Shown here: positions 1 to 9,435 of the stretch, piece by piece
Numbering within the stretch: position 1 is the first letter of the stretch
Layout: each line of letters starts with the position of its first letter
DNA from: Burkholderiales bacterium RIFCSPHIGHO2_12_FULL_63_20
GTDB taxonomy: Bacteria; Pseudomonadota; Gammaproteobacteria; Burkholderiales; Burkholderiaceae_C
Direction of reading: 5' to 3'
Length of the DNA stretch: 64,000 nt
NCBI GenBank assembly: GCA_001770775.1
Contig: MESA01000006.1
Span: 38,245 to 102,244 of the forward strand
Made by a program: the position numbers and the translations under genes
Notes under the pieces: generated by a model
Seen by the model: only the letters and a program-made list of their open reading frames with translations
Told to the model about the DNA's origin: nothing
Database searches by the model: none

Positions 1-1269
1 GCGATCGCAGGCCTCGATAAAAATGTCGTCTGGCCAGGTGCTTGGGCCGCACTGCCCGTCATCGGCACCTCACTGGTGATTTGGTGCCAGCAACGGACCG
101 CGCTCACCCACCATCGCATCGCGCAATGGCTGGGCGACCGCTCCTATTCACTTTATCTGTGGCATTGGCCAGTGTTTGTCACCTTGGTTCTGCTAGAGCA
201 GCGATATGAGCCGGTGGCGCTCGCCGCTGGCATTGTGATGTCCATTCTGCTCGGGGCCTTGTCATACCGTTGGATTGAGCAGCCGACCAGAGTCTCGTTT
301 TCCAGGTTTACGGCGACACGAGCATGGGTCAGCCTGATCAGCGCTGCCTCGTTGGCATCAGGGGCGGCCATTGTGGTCTGGAAGCTCAATGGTTTTCCGG
401 AACGCATGCCTCAAGCCGTCGAGTTCACTGCAAACGAACAGAACAACAAGAATTCAGCATCCGAAGCGTGCAACATCAAGACTGGCACCAAACCCAATAT
501 TTGCGAGCACGGCGACCATCACAACAAAATCATGATCGTCGGCGACTCCCACGCGCAAGCCCTTATCTCATCCTTGACAACTGCCCTGCCAAATTACAGC
601 ATCTTGCAGATCGGCTATGGAGGTTGCCCCCTTATCGAGGGACTGAAGCGCACAGCTGATGCGACCAAAACACTCCCAGCCAAATACGATTGCACTGGCT
701 ACAACCTAGAGTTAAAGCGCGCAATCCATCAGTATTCGCCAGAAGTGCCGGTGATTTTGGTCGGTCGCTACGCCATTCACGCCTTTGGTTTGAACGAATC
801 AAATCCGGCCCCACAGAAACCACAGGCTTATTTCGACAAAATCTACGACGCGGGCACGCCTGAATTCATGGCGGAATTGTCTGCCGCCCTGACGAAAACA
901 GCTTGCAATCTCGCCAAGGAGCGGACCGTCTTCATGCTCCGGCCCATCCCGGAAATGGGAATCAATGTGCCTCGAGCCGCTTCCGTGCGCATCGCGTTTG
1001 GTCTGTCGCCGGAAATCAGCATTCCAAAAGAGAGCTACATGGCCCGCAATGCCTGGGTCTGGAAGGCGCAAGATACCGCCCGCGATCAATGCGGCATCGT
1101 GATCCTGGATGGCACCGACGCGTTCTGCGACGACACCCGTTGCTACGGCACCAAGAATGCCCGCCCGATCTACTTTGACGACGACCACCTGAGCGAATAC
1201 GGCAACAAACTCCTGGTTCCTACATTCAAGCAGATTCCCAGTCATTTGCCGGCTCTGCGCCATCCCTGA
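1..1269 (+). CDS. Acyltransferase-3/SGNH O-acetyltransferase, 5' end outside window
   Basis: The frame is open from base 1 to the TGA at 1267-1269, so this is the last ~422 residues of a longer protein that begins left of the window. Two parts are visible. The first is the end of an acyltransferase-3 membrane domain, with the typical YLWHWPVF segment (about 160-183) and further hydrophobic helices. The second is a C-terminal SGNH-hydrolase-like domain, with GDSH carrying the nucleophile serine at 541-552 and a late DDHLS block near 1183 that supplies the Asp/His pair. Such two-part proteins move acetyl groups across the inner membrane onto periplasmic or surface polysaccharide. It is the first gene of a plus-strand polysaccharide cluster, 12 bases before the next gene. 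The family is clear; the sugar acceptor is unknown. Confidence 0.85.
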   Translation, partial: AIAGLDKNVVWPGAWAALPVIGTSLVIWCQQRTALTHHRIAQWLGDRSYSLYLWHWPVFVTLVLLEQRYEPVALAAGIVMSILLGALSYRWIEQPTRVSFSRFTATRAWVSLISAASLASGAAIVVWKLNGFPERMPQAVEFTANEQNNKNSASEACNIKTGTKPNICEHGDHHNKIMIVGDSHAQALISSLTTALPNYSILQIGYGGCPLIEGLKRTADATKTLPAKYDCTGYNLELKRAIHQYSPEVPVILVGRYAIHAFGLNESNPAPQKPQAYFDKIYDAGTPEFMAELSAALTKTACNLAKERTVFMLRPIPEMGINVPRAASVRIAFGLSPEISIPKESYMARNAWVWKAQDTARDQCGIVILDGTDAFCDDTRCYGTKNARPIYFDDDHLSEYGNKLLVPTFKQIPSHLPALRHP

Positions 1270-1281
1270 TGCGGCAGACGC

Positions 1282-2799
1282 ATGCTCGACACTGAGAGTC
1301 AGTCGGTCACCATGCCACGCACATCCAAGCCCGCCTGGAACCAATGGCTGACGCTGAGCAGGCTGTATGCACTGCTCGCTGCTGCCACAGTGAGCGTAGG
1401 CATCTGCGGAGCTGCAGGCATACAGAGCGAGCCCACCTCAGCGATACGCAACGCCTGGGCACAGGTCAACGCTCCCCAGCGGTTCGAGAGGCTGGCGCAT
1501 TCGTTGAGCCTGTCGGTGCATCGTCACTTGGGGAGCGACCTTGTGGTTCCTGCGGAGGCTTTTAGCCAACTGGGCAAGGGGCAACAGGCCTTCTCGTTGC
1601 CAACGCAGATCTATGCGAAGGACGGCCGGCCGCAGCCCACCCCTCCCACGGCCCTCGTTGGCGAGCACGCCACCTCGCAGCGCTTGGTAACCTCAAGTCG
1701 CACTCAAGTGGTCCATGATGGCGCAGAACTACAGCAGGCCACGCTCAAGGCCCAAGCAGGTGACACCATCTTGTTGGCCCCGGGCATCTATGTGCTGCGC
1801 AGCCGGCTGAGTCAACGCCAGGACGGTCGCCCGGACGCGCCCATCACGGTGCGTGCGCAACGCCCAGGTGATGTGCAAATCCGAATGAGCGGGGGCACGA
1901 TTCATCAAACGCACGCCCACTGGATCTACGAGAACTTGACCATTGAAGGTCATTGCGGCCCAAGGGGGCAGCCTTGCGAACATGCTTTCCATGTTGTCGG
2001 CGCAGCGCGTCATGTGGTGATCCGCAACAACCTCATCCGCAACTTCTCTGCGCACATCAAGATCAACGGTGAAAACGGCCAGTTTCCTGACGGTGGGCTG
2101 TTTCAGTTCAACACCTTGAGCAACGGCAAAGCCATCGCGAGCGACATCCTGACCCCCTTCGATTTGGTGGGCGCCAGCCACTGGGTTGTCGCCGACAATC
2201 AGGTCAGTCATTTCATCAAAGCCACCAGCCACTATCCGTCTTACGGTCTGTTCATGAAGGGTGGCGGAGAAGGTGGGCGCATCGAACGCAACCTGGTGAT
2301 GTGCGCCATCGGAGGAGATGTCTCTCATGGTGGCAGCAGGGTCGGCATCTCCTTGGGAGGCGGTTTGACGGGCCCGCGCTTCTGTCCTGATGGGCGCTGC
2401 CTTTTCGAACACAAAGGCGGTGTCATCCGCAACAACGTCATTGTTGATTGCAATGATGTCGGCATCGACAACAACCGCGCTACGCAGTCCGTGATCGCAC
2501 ACAACACCGTCATCCGCACCCTTGGCATCGGCCTGCGCGCCACGCCTTCTGACGCCACGGTGTATGGCAACGTCGCGGATGGCCCCATTCAGGCGCGTCA
2601 GGGCTCGACGATCCGCCTCGATCACAACCATCGCGGCGATGCACGTCAGTTCCCCTCGGGCTGGCAAAACCCTCCCGCACGCATTCCGACACACCGCCTC
2701 GTCTCAGACGATTTCTGCGGACGCCCTCGCCCAGCCACAACCTTGCCTGGTGCCTTCCATCAAGCCGGTGGATGCCAAGATGTGACGCCCGCGCCATGA
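1282..2799 (+). CDS. Right-handed parallel beta-helix protein, secreted or membrane-anchored
   Basis: 505 residues from ATG 1282; a second ATG at 1312 (MPRTSKPAW) is an equally plausible start and gives 495. A hydrophobic stretch at about residues 30-48 looks like an uncleaved signal or a membrane anchor. From about residue 145 the protein has the regular short-strand pattern of pectate-lyase-like beta-helices: a DTILLAPGIY turn, then repeated N-N-x-V/I-x-x-N ladders such as VIRNNLIRN and GVIRNNVIVDCNDVG. The opening of this domain resembles PL6-type polysaccharide lyases, but the catalytic residues cannot be assigned by eye. Within a polymer locus it may trim, cleave or bind the polysaccharide in the periplasm. 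Lyase activity is inference; the fold assignment is fairly safe. Confidence 0.7.
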   Translation: MLDTESQSVTMPRTSKPAWNQWLTLSRLYALLAAATVSVGICGAAGIQSEPTSAIRNAWAQVNAPQRFERLAHSLSLSVHRHLGSDLVVPAEAFSQLGKGQQAFSLPTQIYAKDGRPQPTPPTALVGEHATSQRLVTSSRTQVVHDGAELQQATLKAQAGDTILLAPGIYVLRSRLSQRQDGRPDAPITVRAQRPGDVQIRMSGGTIHQTHAHWIYENLTIEGHCGPRGQPCEHAFHVVGAARHVVIRNNLIRNFSAHIKINGENGQFPDGGLFQFNTLSNGKAIASDILTPFDLVGASHWVVADNQVSHFIKATSHYPSYGLFMKGGGEGGRIERNLVMCAIGGDVSHGGSRVGISLGGGLTGPRFCPDGRCLFEHKGGVIRNNVIVDCNDVGIDNNRATQSVIAHNTVIRTLGIGLRATPSDATVYGNVADGPIQARQGSTIRLDHNHRGDARQFPSGWQNPPARIPTHRLVSDDFCGRPRPATTLPGAFHQAGGCQDVTPAP

Positions 2800-2809
2800 A
2801 AGTCTCTTC

Positions 2810-4165
2810 ATGAATACCTTGCTTCACCAACTTCTGATCACGGCCGCCACGCCTCGCCGCGTCGGGCTTTATCGGCTGATGAAGGCGCGCGCTGCCTGGA
2901 CGCCAGATCAGATCCGCACCTACCAGGAGAAGAAGCTCAGGGATGTCATCGCCTACTGTTGGCGGCACATCCCCTTTTACCGCGAACACTGGCGAGGGCA
3001 CATTGACGACCCGCGCGAAATCCGCACCATTGCCGACCTGCATAAGCTGCCCTTGCTGACCAAAGACCAGGTGCGTGAACACCTTGACGCGCTGATCACG
3101 ACCGACCCCAAAGTCAAGAGCACGGAAGCCCGCACAGGGGGCAGTACGGGCAAGCCCATCATCTTTCGCATGACCTACCACGACGAGCAACTGGCGTGGG
3201 CGCACATGTACGTCGGATGGTCGTGGGCGGGATACCGCATCGGCGATCCCTTTCTGATCGTGGGCGGCGAGTCGGTCGGCATTGGTCTGGGCGACAAGCG
3301 CACGCTGGCTGACAAGGTGATGAATCGCTGGGTGACCAGCGGCTCGAACCTGACGCTGGAGCGCACTCGCGCGCTGACCCAACAGCCCCATTTCCATCAA
3401 ATACGCCTGATCTACGGGTATCCGAACTCCATCAAGGAGTTGTGTGAATACCTGGTTCAGTTGAACATTCGCCCCGCATCACTGCGCGGCGTGATCTGCA
3501 CGGCCGAGGTCATGTTGCCCGAGGTGCGGCAACGCATCCAGGAGGTGTTGGGCGTCAAAGTCCTGGATCAGTACGGCCTCAACGATGGTGGCCTGCACGC
3601 CTGCGAAGGACCAGAACAGGACGGACTGCACCTGTCTTTCCATCGGGGAATTCTGGAGATTCTGGGGGACGATGATCAGCAGATCCACAGCCTGAAGACG
3701 ACCGGGCGTGCCGTGGCCACCTTGTTCTCGAACCCCGCCATGCCCTTCATCCGCTATGAAACGGGTGACAGGGTTCATTGGCACAGCTTCGAGCCCTCGG
3801 CGTCGGGCGTGCACTGGCCACGCATTGGCCCTGTGGATGGCCGCACGGGTGATGTCCTGCATTTCCCCAGTGGGCGCAAGGTACCGATGCCCGGCCTGAC
3901 CCTGGTGATGCGCTGGATGGCAGGTCTGAACAGTTATCAGTTCATCCAGTCCGCCGCCAACGTGATCACGGTGAGACTGGAACGCGGCCCCTCGTTCACC
4001 ATGAGCGAAGAAGATGTCCGTCGCTTTCTCAACGACAAGATCGGCACCGAAGTCACTTGGCAGATTGAATGGGGCAAGCCTGAGCTGACCCAGAACGGCA
4101 AGCTGCTGATCATTCGCAATGACTGGCTGAAGCGCCAAACCCAAGTGGAGACAGCCAAGGCATGA
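2810..4165 (+). CDS. CapK/PaaK-like AMP-forming ligase family protein
   Basis: 451 residues. The phenylacetate-CoA-ligase-like adenylate-forming fold is indicated by the RTGGSTGKPIIF phosphate-binding loop (about residues 106-117), the IRPASLRGVICTAE core and a DQYGLNDGG block where adenylating enzymes place their YGxTE-type motif. PaaK relatives of this length occur often in capsule and exopolysaccharide loci (CapK), where they are thought to activate an acid for attachment to the sugar chain; the true substrate is usually unknown. The last codons overlap the flippase gene in an ATGA arrangement, so the two are probably translated together. The family is firm; a phenylacetate substrate is unlikely given the context. 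Confidence 0.75.
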   Translation: MNTLLHQLLITAATPRRVGLYRLMKARAAWTPDQIRTYQEKKLRDVIAYCWRHIPFYREHWRGHIDDPREIRTIADLHKLPLLTKDQVREHLDALITTDPKVKSTEARTGGSTGKPIIFRMTYHDEQLAWAHMYVGWSWAGYRIGDPFLIVGGESVGIGLGDKRTLADKVMNRWVTSGSNLTLERTRALTQQPHFHQIRLIYGYPNSIKELCEYLVQLNIRPASLRGVICTAEVMLPEVRQRIQEVLGVKVLDQYGLNDGGLHACEGPEQDGLHLSFHRGILEILGDDDQQIHSLKTTGRAVATLFSNPAMPFIRYETGDRVHWHSFEPSASGVHWPRIGPVDGRTGDVLHFPSGRKVPMPGLTLVMRWMAGLNSYQFIQSAANVITVRLERGPSFTMSEEDVRRFLNDKIGTEVTWQIEWGKPELTQNGKLLIIRNDWLKRQTQVETAKA

Positions 4166-5649
4166 GCCCCCCGCCCCCAACCGTCGTCAAGGACGCGAAG
4201 GCCTCCTTGATCAAAGGCGCCCTGTGGTCACTGGGCATGCGCTGGTCCATAAAGGGAATCGGTCTGCTCAGCACCTTCATCATGGCGCGTTTCCTGGCGC
4301 CTCAAGACTATGGGGTGGTGGCGCTGGCCTTCCTGGTCGTCGGCCTAGTCGATGCGTTCCTGAACGCGGGCTCCAATCAGGCCCTGGTCCGCATTGGCAA
4401 CCCCAACCACGACCAAATCAACTCGGCCTGGACCTTGCGTGCGATGCAGGGGGTGCTCATGGCCGTCGTGCTGACCGCGCTGGCTCCGTTGGCCGCTCAG
4501 TACTTTCACGAGCCCAGGGTGCAGAACGTTCTGTGGATCGTCGCCGCCGGGATGGCCTTCATGGGCTTTTCCAACATTGGCATGGCCCTGGCTTACCGCG
4601 ACCTACAGTTTGGTGTCGAGTACCGCGCAGCCGTCACGGCCAAGCTGAGCTCGGCGCTGGTCACGCTGGCCACCGCCTTGTATTTCGGTGACTACCGCGC
4701 CTTGGTGTGCGGCATCCTGGCCGGCTATGTGTGCGAGTTCGTCTTGAGCTACCGTCTGCACCCCTATCGGCCGCGCTGGTGCACGTCTCGCATTCCTGAA
4801 ATCTGGGCCATCTCAAAATGGTTGCTGACCGCCGGGATCGGCAACTTTGTGCTCCGGCGCACCGATCAGATCGTCGCCGGACGGGTCGGCACCACTCGGG
4901 AATATGGCCTGTTCACAGTGGGTGCCGACATCGGTCAAATCCCCACAGGAGAGCTTGGCCCAACCCTGACGCGACCGCTTTTTCCCATCCTGGCGTCCAT
5001 GCAAGGTGACCTGGAGCGAGCCAAAAGCGCCACCTTGCGCACGCTCTCCTCAGTGAACTCGGTCACCATTCCTCTGGGCTTTGGCTTGGCCGCCGTGAGC
5101 CATGAGGCGACACTCGTCCTACTTGGGCAGCAATGGCAAGAGGCTGCACCGTTTGTGGCTGGTTTTGCCATGATTGGGGTCGTGCAATATCTGACTGGGC
5201 CGCTCACCACCTTGATGAACGTGGTGGGGCATGTCAAGGTGCACAGCAAGGTAATCTGGATGGAATTCGCCGCCTTTGCGCTGCTCGCGGCAGCGCTGAC
5301 GCCGGAGTACAAGCTGATCGGGCTGATCGTCGCACGGCTGATCAGCGGTCTACTGCATGCGCTCATGATCATCGCTGCCACGCACAGGTATCTCCAACTG
5401 CCAGCGGGTACGGCGCTGAAGACTTACCTGCGCCCCGTAGTTGGCAGCGTCGCCATGTACGTCATGCTGACGTCATTCAGCGTGAGCAGCATCGCGCCCA
5501 TCGAGTTGATGAGCAAGGTCATCTTGGGCGGGGCATTTTATGTAACCTGGATGCTCTCCACCTGGGCGCTGGCGGGCAAGCCAGATGGCATCGAAACAAT
5601 GGCAACATCCTTGCTCACCCGCGTCTTGACCAAGTGGAGGACACCGTGA
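4162..5649 (+). CDS. Oligosaccharide flippase, Wzx/PST family
   Basis: 495 residues, almost wholly hydrophobic, with 12 or more predicted membrane helices. The N-terminus (KGALWSLGMRWSIKGIGLLS) and the MARFLAPQDYGVVALA segment are typical of the polysaccharide transporter (PST/MOP) flippases that turn lipid-linked repeat units to the outer face of the inner membrane. It overlaps the upstream ligase gene by four bases and its stop overlaps the GTG start of the next glycosyltransferase, so the genes form one operon. It is the only flippase seen in the window and may serve the products of both arms of the locus; that sharing is inference. Confidence 0.85.
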   Translation: MSPPPPTVVKDAKASLIKGALWSLGMRWSIKGIGLLSTFIMARFLAPQDYGVVALAFLVVGLVDAFLNAGSNQALVRIGNPNHDQINSAWTLRAMQGVLMAVVLTALAPLAAQYFHEPRVQNVLWIVAAGMAFMGFSNIGMALAYRDLQFGVEYRAAVTAKLSSALVTLATALYFGDYRALVCGILAGYVCEFVLSYRLHPYRPRWCTSRIPEIWAISKWLLTAGIGNFVLRRTDQIVAGRVGTTREYGLFTVGADIGQIPTGELGPTLTRPLFPILASMQGDLERAKSATLRTLSSVNSVTIPLGFGLAAVSHEATLVLLGQQWQEAAPFVAGFAMIGVVQYLTGPLTTLMNVVGHVKVHSKVIWMEFAAFALLAAALTPEYKLIGLIVARLISGLLHALMIIAATHRYLQLPAGTALKTYLRPVVGSVAMYVMLTSFSVSSIAPIELMSKVILGGAFYVTWMLSTWALAGKPDGIETMATSLLTRVLTKWRTP

Positions 5650-6521
5650 ACACCTACGGCTTCATGCTGGTCAAAAATGAGGCAGACATCATTGCCCAAA
5701 CCCTGGCATCCTTACGGCGATACGGGGGCTTCAAGCACATTTTCGTCTTCGATAACGGTTCGACCGATGACACCTTGGCCATTGCCCGTGGCTTCATCGG
5801 ACCCGACCTGAGCGTTGCGTCACTGCCAACACCGTTCAGCGACAACCTGAAGTTTGAAACCGTGTACCAGCACCGCCACCTGATGCAAGACGGCGACTGG
5901 TTCGCCATCCTGGATGCCGATGAGGTTTACGCCGAGCCACTTCAGCCCGTTCTGAATGCAGCGGCCCGTGAGGGCGCCAACTTCGTCGAGTGCCAGTCAG
6001 CCCAGTTTTACTTCACCGACGCTGAAGAAAACTACGGCTTCGACCCGGCCACACCCGCCATCCAGCAGCGCCGTCATTACCTTGTCAACTACGGGGAGCC
6101 CCGTGTGTTCCGCTATGCGTCCGGCACGACACTCACGGCCGACGCCGTCAAGCAACGCGCCCCGGGTTTGACCAAAGCGTCACGGCAGTTTTTGATTCAC
6201 CATTTCCAGTTTCGCTCTGATCAGCAGACCCAGAAACGCATCGACATCCGCAGACAGAACAACCAGCACTCGAACAACTGGGGACACATCAACTCCGACC
6301 AGTGGCGAGACTACCTGGTGCCGCATCAGCACCTGCACCGGTACGACGGCGAGATCCGCTACGGCTTGCCTGCCAACGCGAACCTGTACAAGATCAAAGA
6401 CAACGCGGCCTACACCATGGCCAACCTGAAATGGTTGCAACGGCACGGTCATCTGACCCCCACTCAGCAGGGCTTCATGTCTGCCGGCCTGCTCAAACGG
6501 ATCATTCACAAGGTATGGTGA
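5646..6521 (+). CDS. Glycosyltransferase family 2 (Glyco_tranf_2_4-like)
   Basis: 291 residues from GTG 5646. The open frame continues upstream, but homology begins only here (NTYGFMLVKNEADIIAQTL), and the GTG overlaps the TGA of the flippase (GTGA). The GT-A nucleotide-binding region is seen as VFDNGSTDDTLAIA at about residues 37-50, and the metal-binding DxD equivalent as ILDADEVYAEP near 90-100. The second half contains a conserved HHF block. The class transfers a sugar from a nucleotide donor on the cytoplasmic side. Donor and acceptor cannot be told from sequence. First of four consecutive family-2 enzymes. Confidence 0.8.
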   Translation: MNTYGFMLVKNEADIIAQTLASLRRYGGFKHIFVFDNGSTDDTLAIARGFIGPDLSVASLPTPFSDNLKFETVYQHRHLMQDGDWFAILDADEVYAEPLQPVLNAAAREGANFVECQSAQFYFTDAEENYGFDPATPAIQQRRHYLVNYGEPRVFRYASGTTLTADAVKQRAPGLTKASRQFLIHHFQFRSDQQTQKRIDIRRQNNQHSNNWGHINSDQWRDYLVPHQHLHRYDGEIRYGLPANANLYKIKDNAAYTMANLKWLQRHGHLTPTQQGFMSAGLLKRIIHKVW

Positions 6522-7468
6522 ACACACAACGCAAACGGGTCTGCATCAGCATCCTGAACTGGAACAACGCCCAGGAAACCGTCGAATGCATCCACTCACT
6601 CGGCACACTCAATGACGTGGACGTCGAGGTCATCGTGCTGGACAACGGCTCCAACGATGACTCGGTCGAGGTGCTGTCGCGCACGACAGGTATTACCTTG
6701 ATGACGTCGGATGTGAACCTGGGCTTTGCGGGGGGGCATAACCTCGTGATGCGTCATGCCCTTCAACACGATTTCGACTACGTCTGGTTGCTGAACAACG
6801 ACGCGTGTGTTGAGCACGGTTGCCTGTCCAAGCTGTTGGCTGCCATGGAGGCAGACCCGACCATCGGGGCAGCCAGCCCGGTAATCCGGGACAAGGCCAC
6901 ACCTCATCAGGTTCAGCACGCCCTGAGCCTACTCAATGACACCGGCACGGGGGTGGTCGAGTACCCTGACCTTCAGCAAGCTGCCCTCATGCAACAAAGC
7001 CATCCACAAAAGGTCATCTTGTGGGGCACCGCGCTGCTGCTCAAACGCAGCACCATCGAACAGGTGGGCCTGCTGGACGACAAGCTCTTCGCCTATTCAG
7101 AAGACACCGATTACTCCCTGCGCTGCATCCGTCACAAGCTGAAGACGCATGTGGTGCTGGATGCCGGCATCCGTCACGATGCGCCGCCGCATCCCCGCAA
7201 ACCCCATTACTACTACTACACGCAGCGCAATGCGATCCTGATGTGGCGAAAGTACGTTGGAATGGCTCAACTGGCTCGCGTGGTCCGCTGGAACGCCAGG
7301 CTCGCCCATGACCAGCTGAAACGTCTGCAAGGTAACCCTGCAGCGCAGACCGCGATCAAGCTGGGCATCTGGGATGGGCTGACGGGCAAAGGCGGAGCCT
7401 ACCGCCCCCAGCGCACACTGCGCCCTCATCAGAATTTGATTGTTCAATCCTTGCTGACGCTCGCATGA
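6515..7468 (+). CDS. Glycosyltransferase family 2, rhamnosyltransferase-like
   Basis: 317 residues from ATG 6515, which overlaps the previous gene by seven bases; a GTG follows at 6518. The N-terminus CISILNWNNAQETVECI, then VIVLDNGSNDDSVEVL, NLGFAGGHN and LLNNDACVE, is the signature of the GT2 subgroup that includes WbbL-type rhamnosyltransferases. Near residues 190-200 the protein has YSEDTDYSLR, the catalytic-base region. The order of motifs and the length fit a complete enzyme. It is closely related to the next gene, sharing the same motif order and a SILNW start, which suggests an old duplication. The sugar donor is not known. Confidence 0.8.
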   Translation: MVNTQRKRVCISILNWNNAQETVECIHSLGTLNDVDVEVIVLDNGSNDDSVEVLSRTTGITLMTSDVNLGFAGGHNLVMRHALQHDFDYVWLLNNDACVEHGCLSKLLAAMEADPTIGAASPVIRDKATPHQVQHALSLLNDTGTGVVEYPDLQQAALMQQSHPQKVILWGTALLLKRSTIEQVGLLDDKLFAYSEDTDYSLRCIRHKLKTHVVLDAGIRHDAPPHPRKPHYYYYTQRNAILMWRKYVGMAQLARVVRWNARLAHDQLKRLQGNPAAQTAIKLGIWDGLTGKGGAYRPQRTLRPHQNLIVQSLLTLA

Positions 7469-8442
7469 CCAAAGTACTGATCAGCATCCTGAACTGGCAT
7501 GGCGCCGACAAGACCCTCGACTGCGTGCAATCGGTGCGGCGCTCCATCCTGCCCGGCACGCTGCAATGTGACATCCGCGTGGTGGACAACGGATCTGGTT
7601 CTGTGCAGGTTGATACCTTGAAAGCGGGGCTCCCATCTGACGTGGAGTTGGTCGTGAACCCGGTGAACACCGGATTCACTGGTGGACAGAACCTCAACAT
7701 TCGCCATGCGCTGGCACACGGTTACGACTACGTTTTCCTGCTCAACAACGATACCGTCGTGGACCCCAAGGCGATTGCAGAAGTCATCCTTGAAATGAGC
7801 AGTGATCCACGCTGCGGCGCGGCGTCCCCCGTGATTGCCCGCCTGGGCAACCGCGACATTGTCGATTTCTGTGGTGCGATTCATGAGTGGCGCAACATCG
7901 ACACGTTGCGGCCGTCGTCGCAGGCAGAGGCTCCCCGTTTTCTGGCCGACCACGCCGACCAGGTCTGGGCTGTCGGCACCGCGTTGATGCTCAAGGTTGC
8001 TGCGGTGCGTGAGGTCGGTGTGCTGGACGAGCGCATGTTTGCCTATTACGAAGACGATGACATGGGCGCCCGGCTCATCGCTGGTGGATGGCGCACGCGG
8101 ATCGTCTTGAATGCGGTCGTCGAGCACGCCTGTTTTGATGGCGACATGTACCAGCGCCAACCCTATTTCTTCTACCTGATGACGCGCAATGCGATCTTCT
8201 TCGCCCTCAAGCATGTGCCGAGTGGCTACCGAAAGGGACTGCGGCTTCGCTACATCGATCGCTCCCTCGTGATGGCCGAGAAGCTAATGTCTCAAGGGCA
8301 AACAGACAAAGCGCGCGCTTGCATGCTGGGGCTGGCCGATGGTTTGGCTGGACGCGGTGGCCCGCCGGTGCTGGACCGCCCCGTTCCCCTGTGGATTCGT
8401 GCGCTGCGGCCGCTGAGTCGCGCGTGGAACGCCCGTCGCTGA
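7465..8442 (+). CDS. Glycosyltransferase family 2, rhamnosyltransferase-like
   Basis: 325 residues; the ATG overlaps the stop of the preceding gene (ATGA), so translation is probably coupled. Motifs: VLISILNWHGADKTL at the N-terminus, RVVDNGSGS, NTGFTGGQN, FLLNNDTVVDP with the metal-binding residues, and MFAYYEDDDMGARL with the catalytic acidic cluster. It is complete and has the same architecture as the preceding enzyme, so the two are likely paralogues adding successive sugars. The specificity is unknown. Confidence 0.8.
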   Translation: MTKVLISILNWHGADKTLDCVQSVRRSILPGTLQCDIRVVDNGSGSVQVDTLKAGLPSDVELVVNPVNTGFTGGQNLNIRHALAHGYDYVFLLNNDTVVDPKAIAEVILEMSSDPRCGAASPVIARLGNRDIVDFCGAIHEWRNIDTLRPSSQAEAPRFLADHADQVWAVGTALMLKVAAVREVGVLDERMFAYYEDDDMGARLIAGGWRTRIVLNAVVEHACFDGDMYQRQPYFFYLMTRNAIFFALKHVPSGYRKGLRLRYIDRSLVMAEKLMSQGQTDKARACMLGLADGLAGRGGPPVLDRPVPLWIRALRPLSRAWNARR

Positions 8443-8450
8443 GGAAGGCC

Positions 8451-9431
8451 ATGCTCGTATCTGTGGTTGTCGCCACCCGTAACCGCCCGGAGCTGCTCCG
8501 TTCGACCTTGCAGGCCCTGAAAGCGCAAACGCATCAGGCGCTGGAGGTGGTCGTGCTGGACGATGGATCCTCCTCGGCCACACGTGCGCACTACGCCAGC
8601 TTGTGGCGTGACCTGGATGAGCGCTTCCACCTGGTGCAACAAGGGCAGGACGGGCAACGTGGTCAAGGGCCTTCCGCCTCGCGTAACCAGGCCATTCAGC
8701 ATGCGCAAGGCCAGCTTGTCGCGTTCTGCGATGACGACGACCTCTGGATTGACAACGAGCATCTCGCCCGCGCCGTCGCTGCCTTCGGGTCACATCCTGA
8801 GTTGGACCTCTACATCAGCAATCAGCGCGCCGTTTACCCAGACGCTTCCGTTCGGGAAGACTGGCTGCCTCGGCTGACTGCGCGGCGGGCAGACATGCCC
8901 GCACTGGCCGAAGGATGCCATCGGGTCACGGCTGAACAGCTGAGCCAGTGCGGCGGGTTTGCGCACCTCAACATGCTGTTGTTGCGCCGCACGCTCCTGC
9001 TGGAGGTGGGCGGGTTCTGGGAAGGGGTCAACTACGAAGAAGACCGAGACCTGTTCTGGCGCTGCGTGGACCGCGCCCGAGTGATGGCGTATTGCCCAAG
9101 GGTGACCGCACAGCACCATGTGCCAGACCGGGGCAAACAGAACAACGTGTCCATGACCGTGCCCCCCACCGATCGGTGGTTGATGGCCGCCATGGTGTGC
9201 CGTCACATTGCCATGTCGGTGTCCAGCCCTTACATTGTCAAACTGAGTCTGCAGCATGAAGGAGACCTGCTGCGTCACCTCTCCGAACACAGCAGTCAAA
9301 ATGGGCGTCATCCGACCGCGAGACTTCTGGCTTGGCAGGCTCTGGGAGCGAAGTTCACCTGGAAGTGGGCGCTTTACTGCGTCTGGCTGCAAGCAAGGTC
9401 TCTGATATCCCTTTTCCTCCCGTCCCGGTAA
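8451..9431 (+). CDS. Glycosyltransferase family 2
   Basis: 326 residues from ATG 8451, preceded by a GAGGAAG ribosome-binding site at 8441-8447; the longer open frame upstream only overlaps the previous gene and is not conserved protein. Motifs: VSVVVATRNRPELLRSTL, VVVLDDGSSSATRAHY, SASRNQAIQHAQGQLVAFCDDDDLW (nucleotide and metal binding) and VNYEEDRDLFWRCVD (catalytic acidic region). It differs from the two preceding enzymes in detail and is probably a separate lineage of GT2. The next gene starts four bases later. Substrate unknown. Confidence 0.8.
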   Translation: MLVSVVVATRNRPELLRSTLQALKAQTHQALEVVVLDDGSSSATRAHYASLWRDLDERFHLVQQGQDGQRGQGPSASRNQAIQHAQGQLVAFCDDDDLWIDNEHLARAVAAFGSHPELDLYISNQRAVYPDASVREDWLPRLTARRADMPALAEGCHRVTAEQLSQCGGFAHLNMLLLRRTLLLEVGGFWEGVNYEEDRDLFWRCVDRARVMAYCPRVTAQHHVPDRGKQNNVSMTVPPTDRWLMAAMVCRHIAMSVSSPYIVKLSLQHEGDLLRHLSEHSSQNGRHPTARLLAWQALGAKFTWKWALYCVWLQARSLISLFLPSR

Positions 9432-9435
9432 CCGC

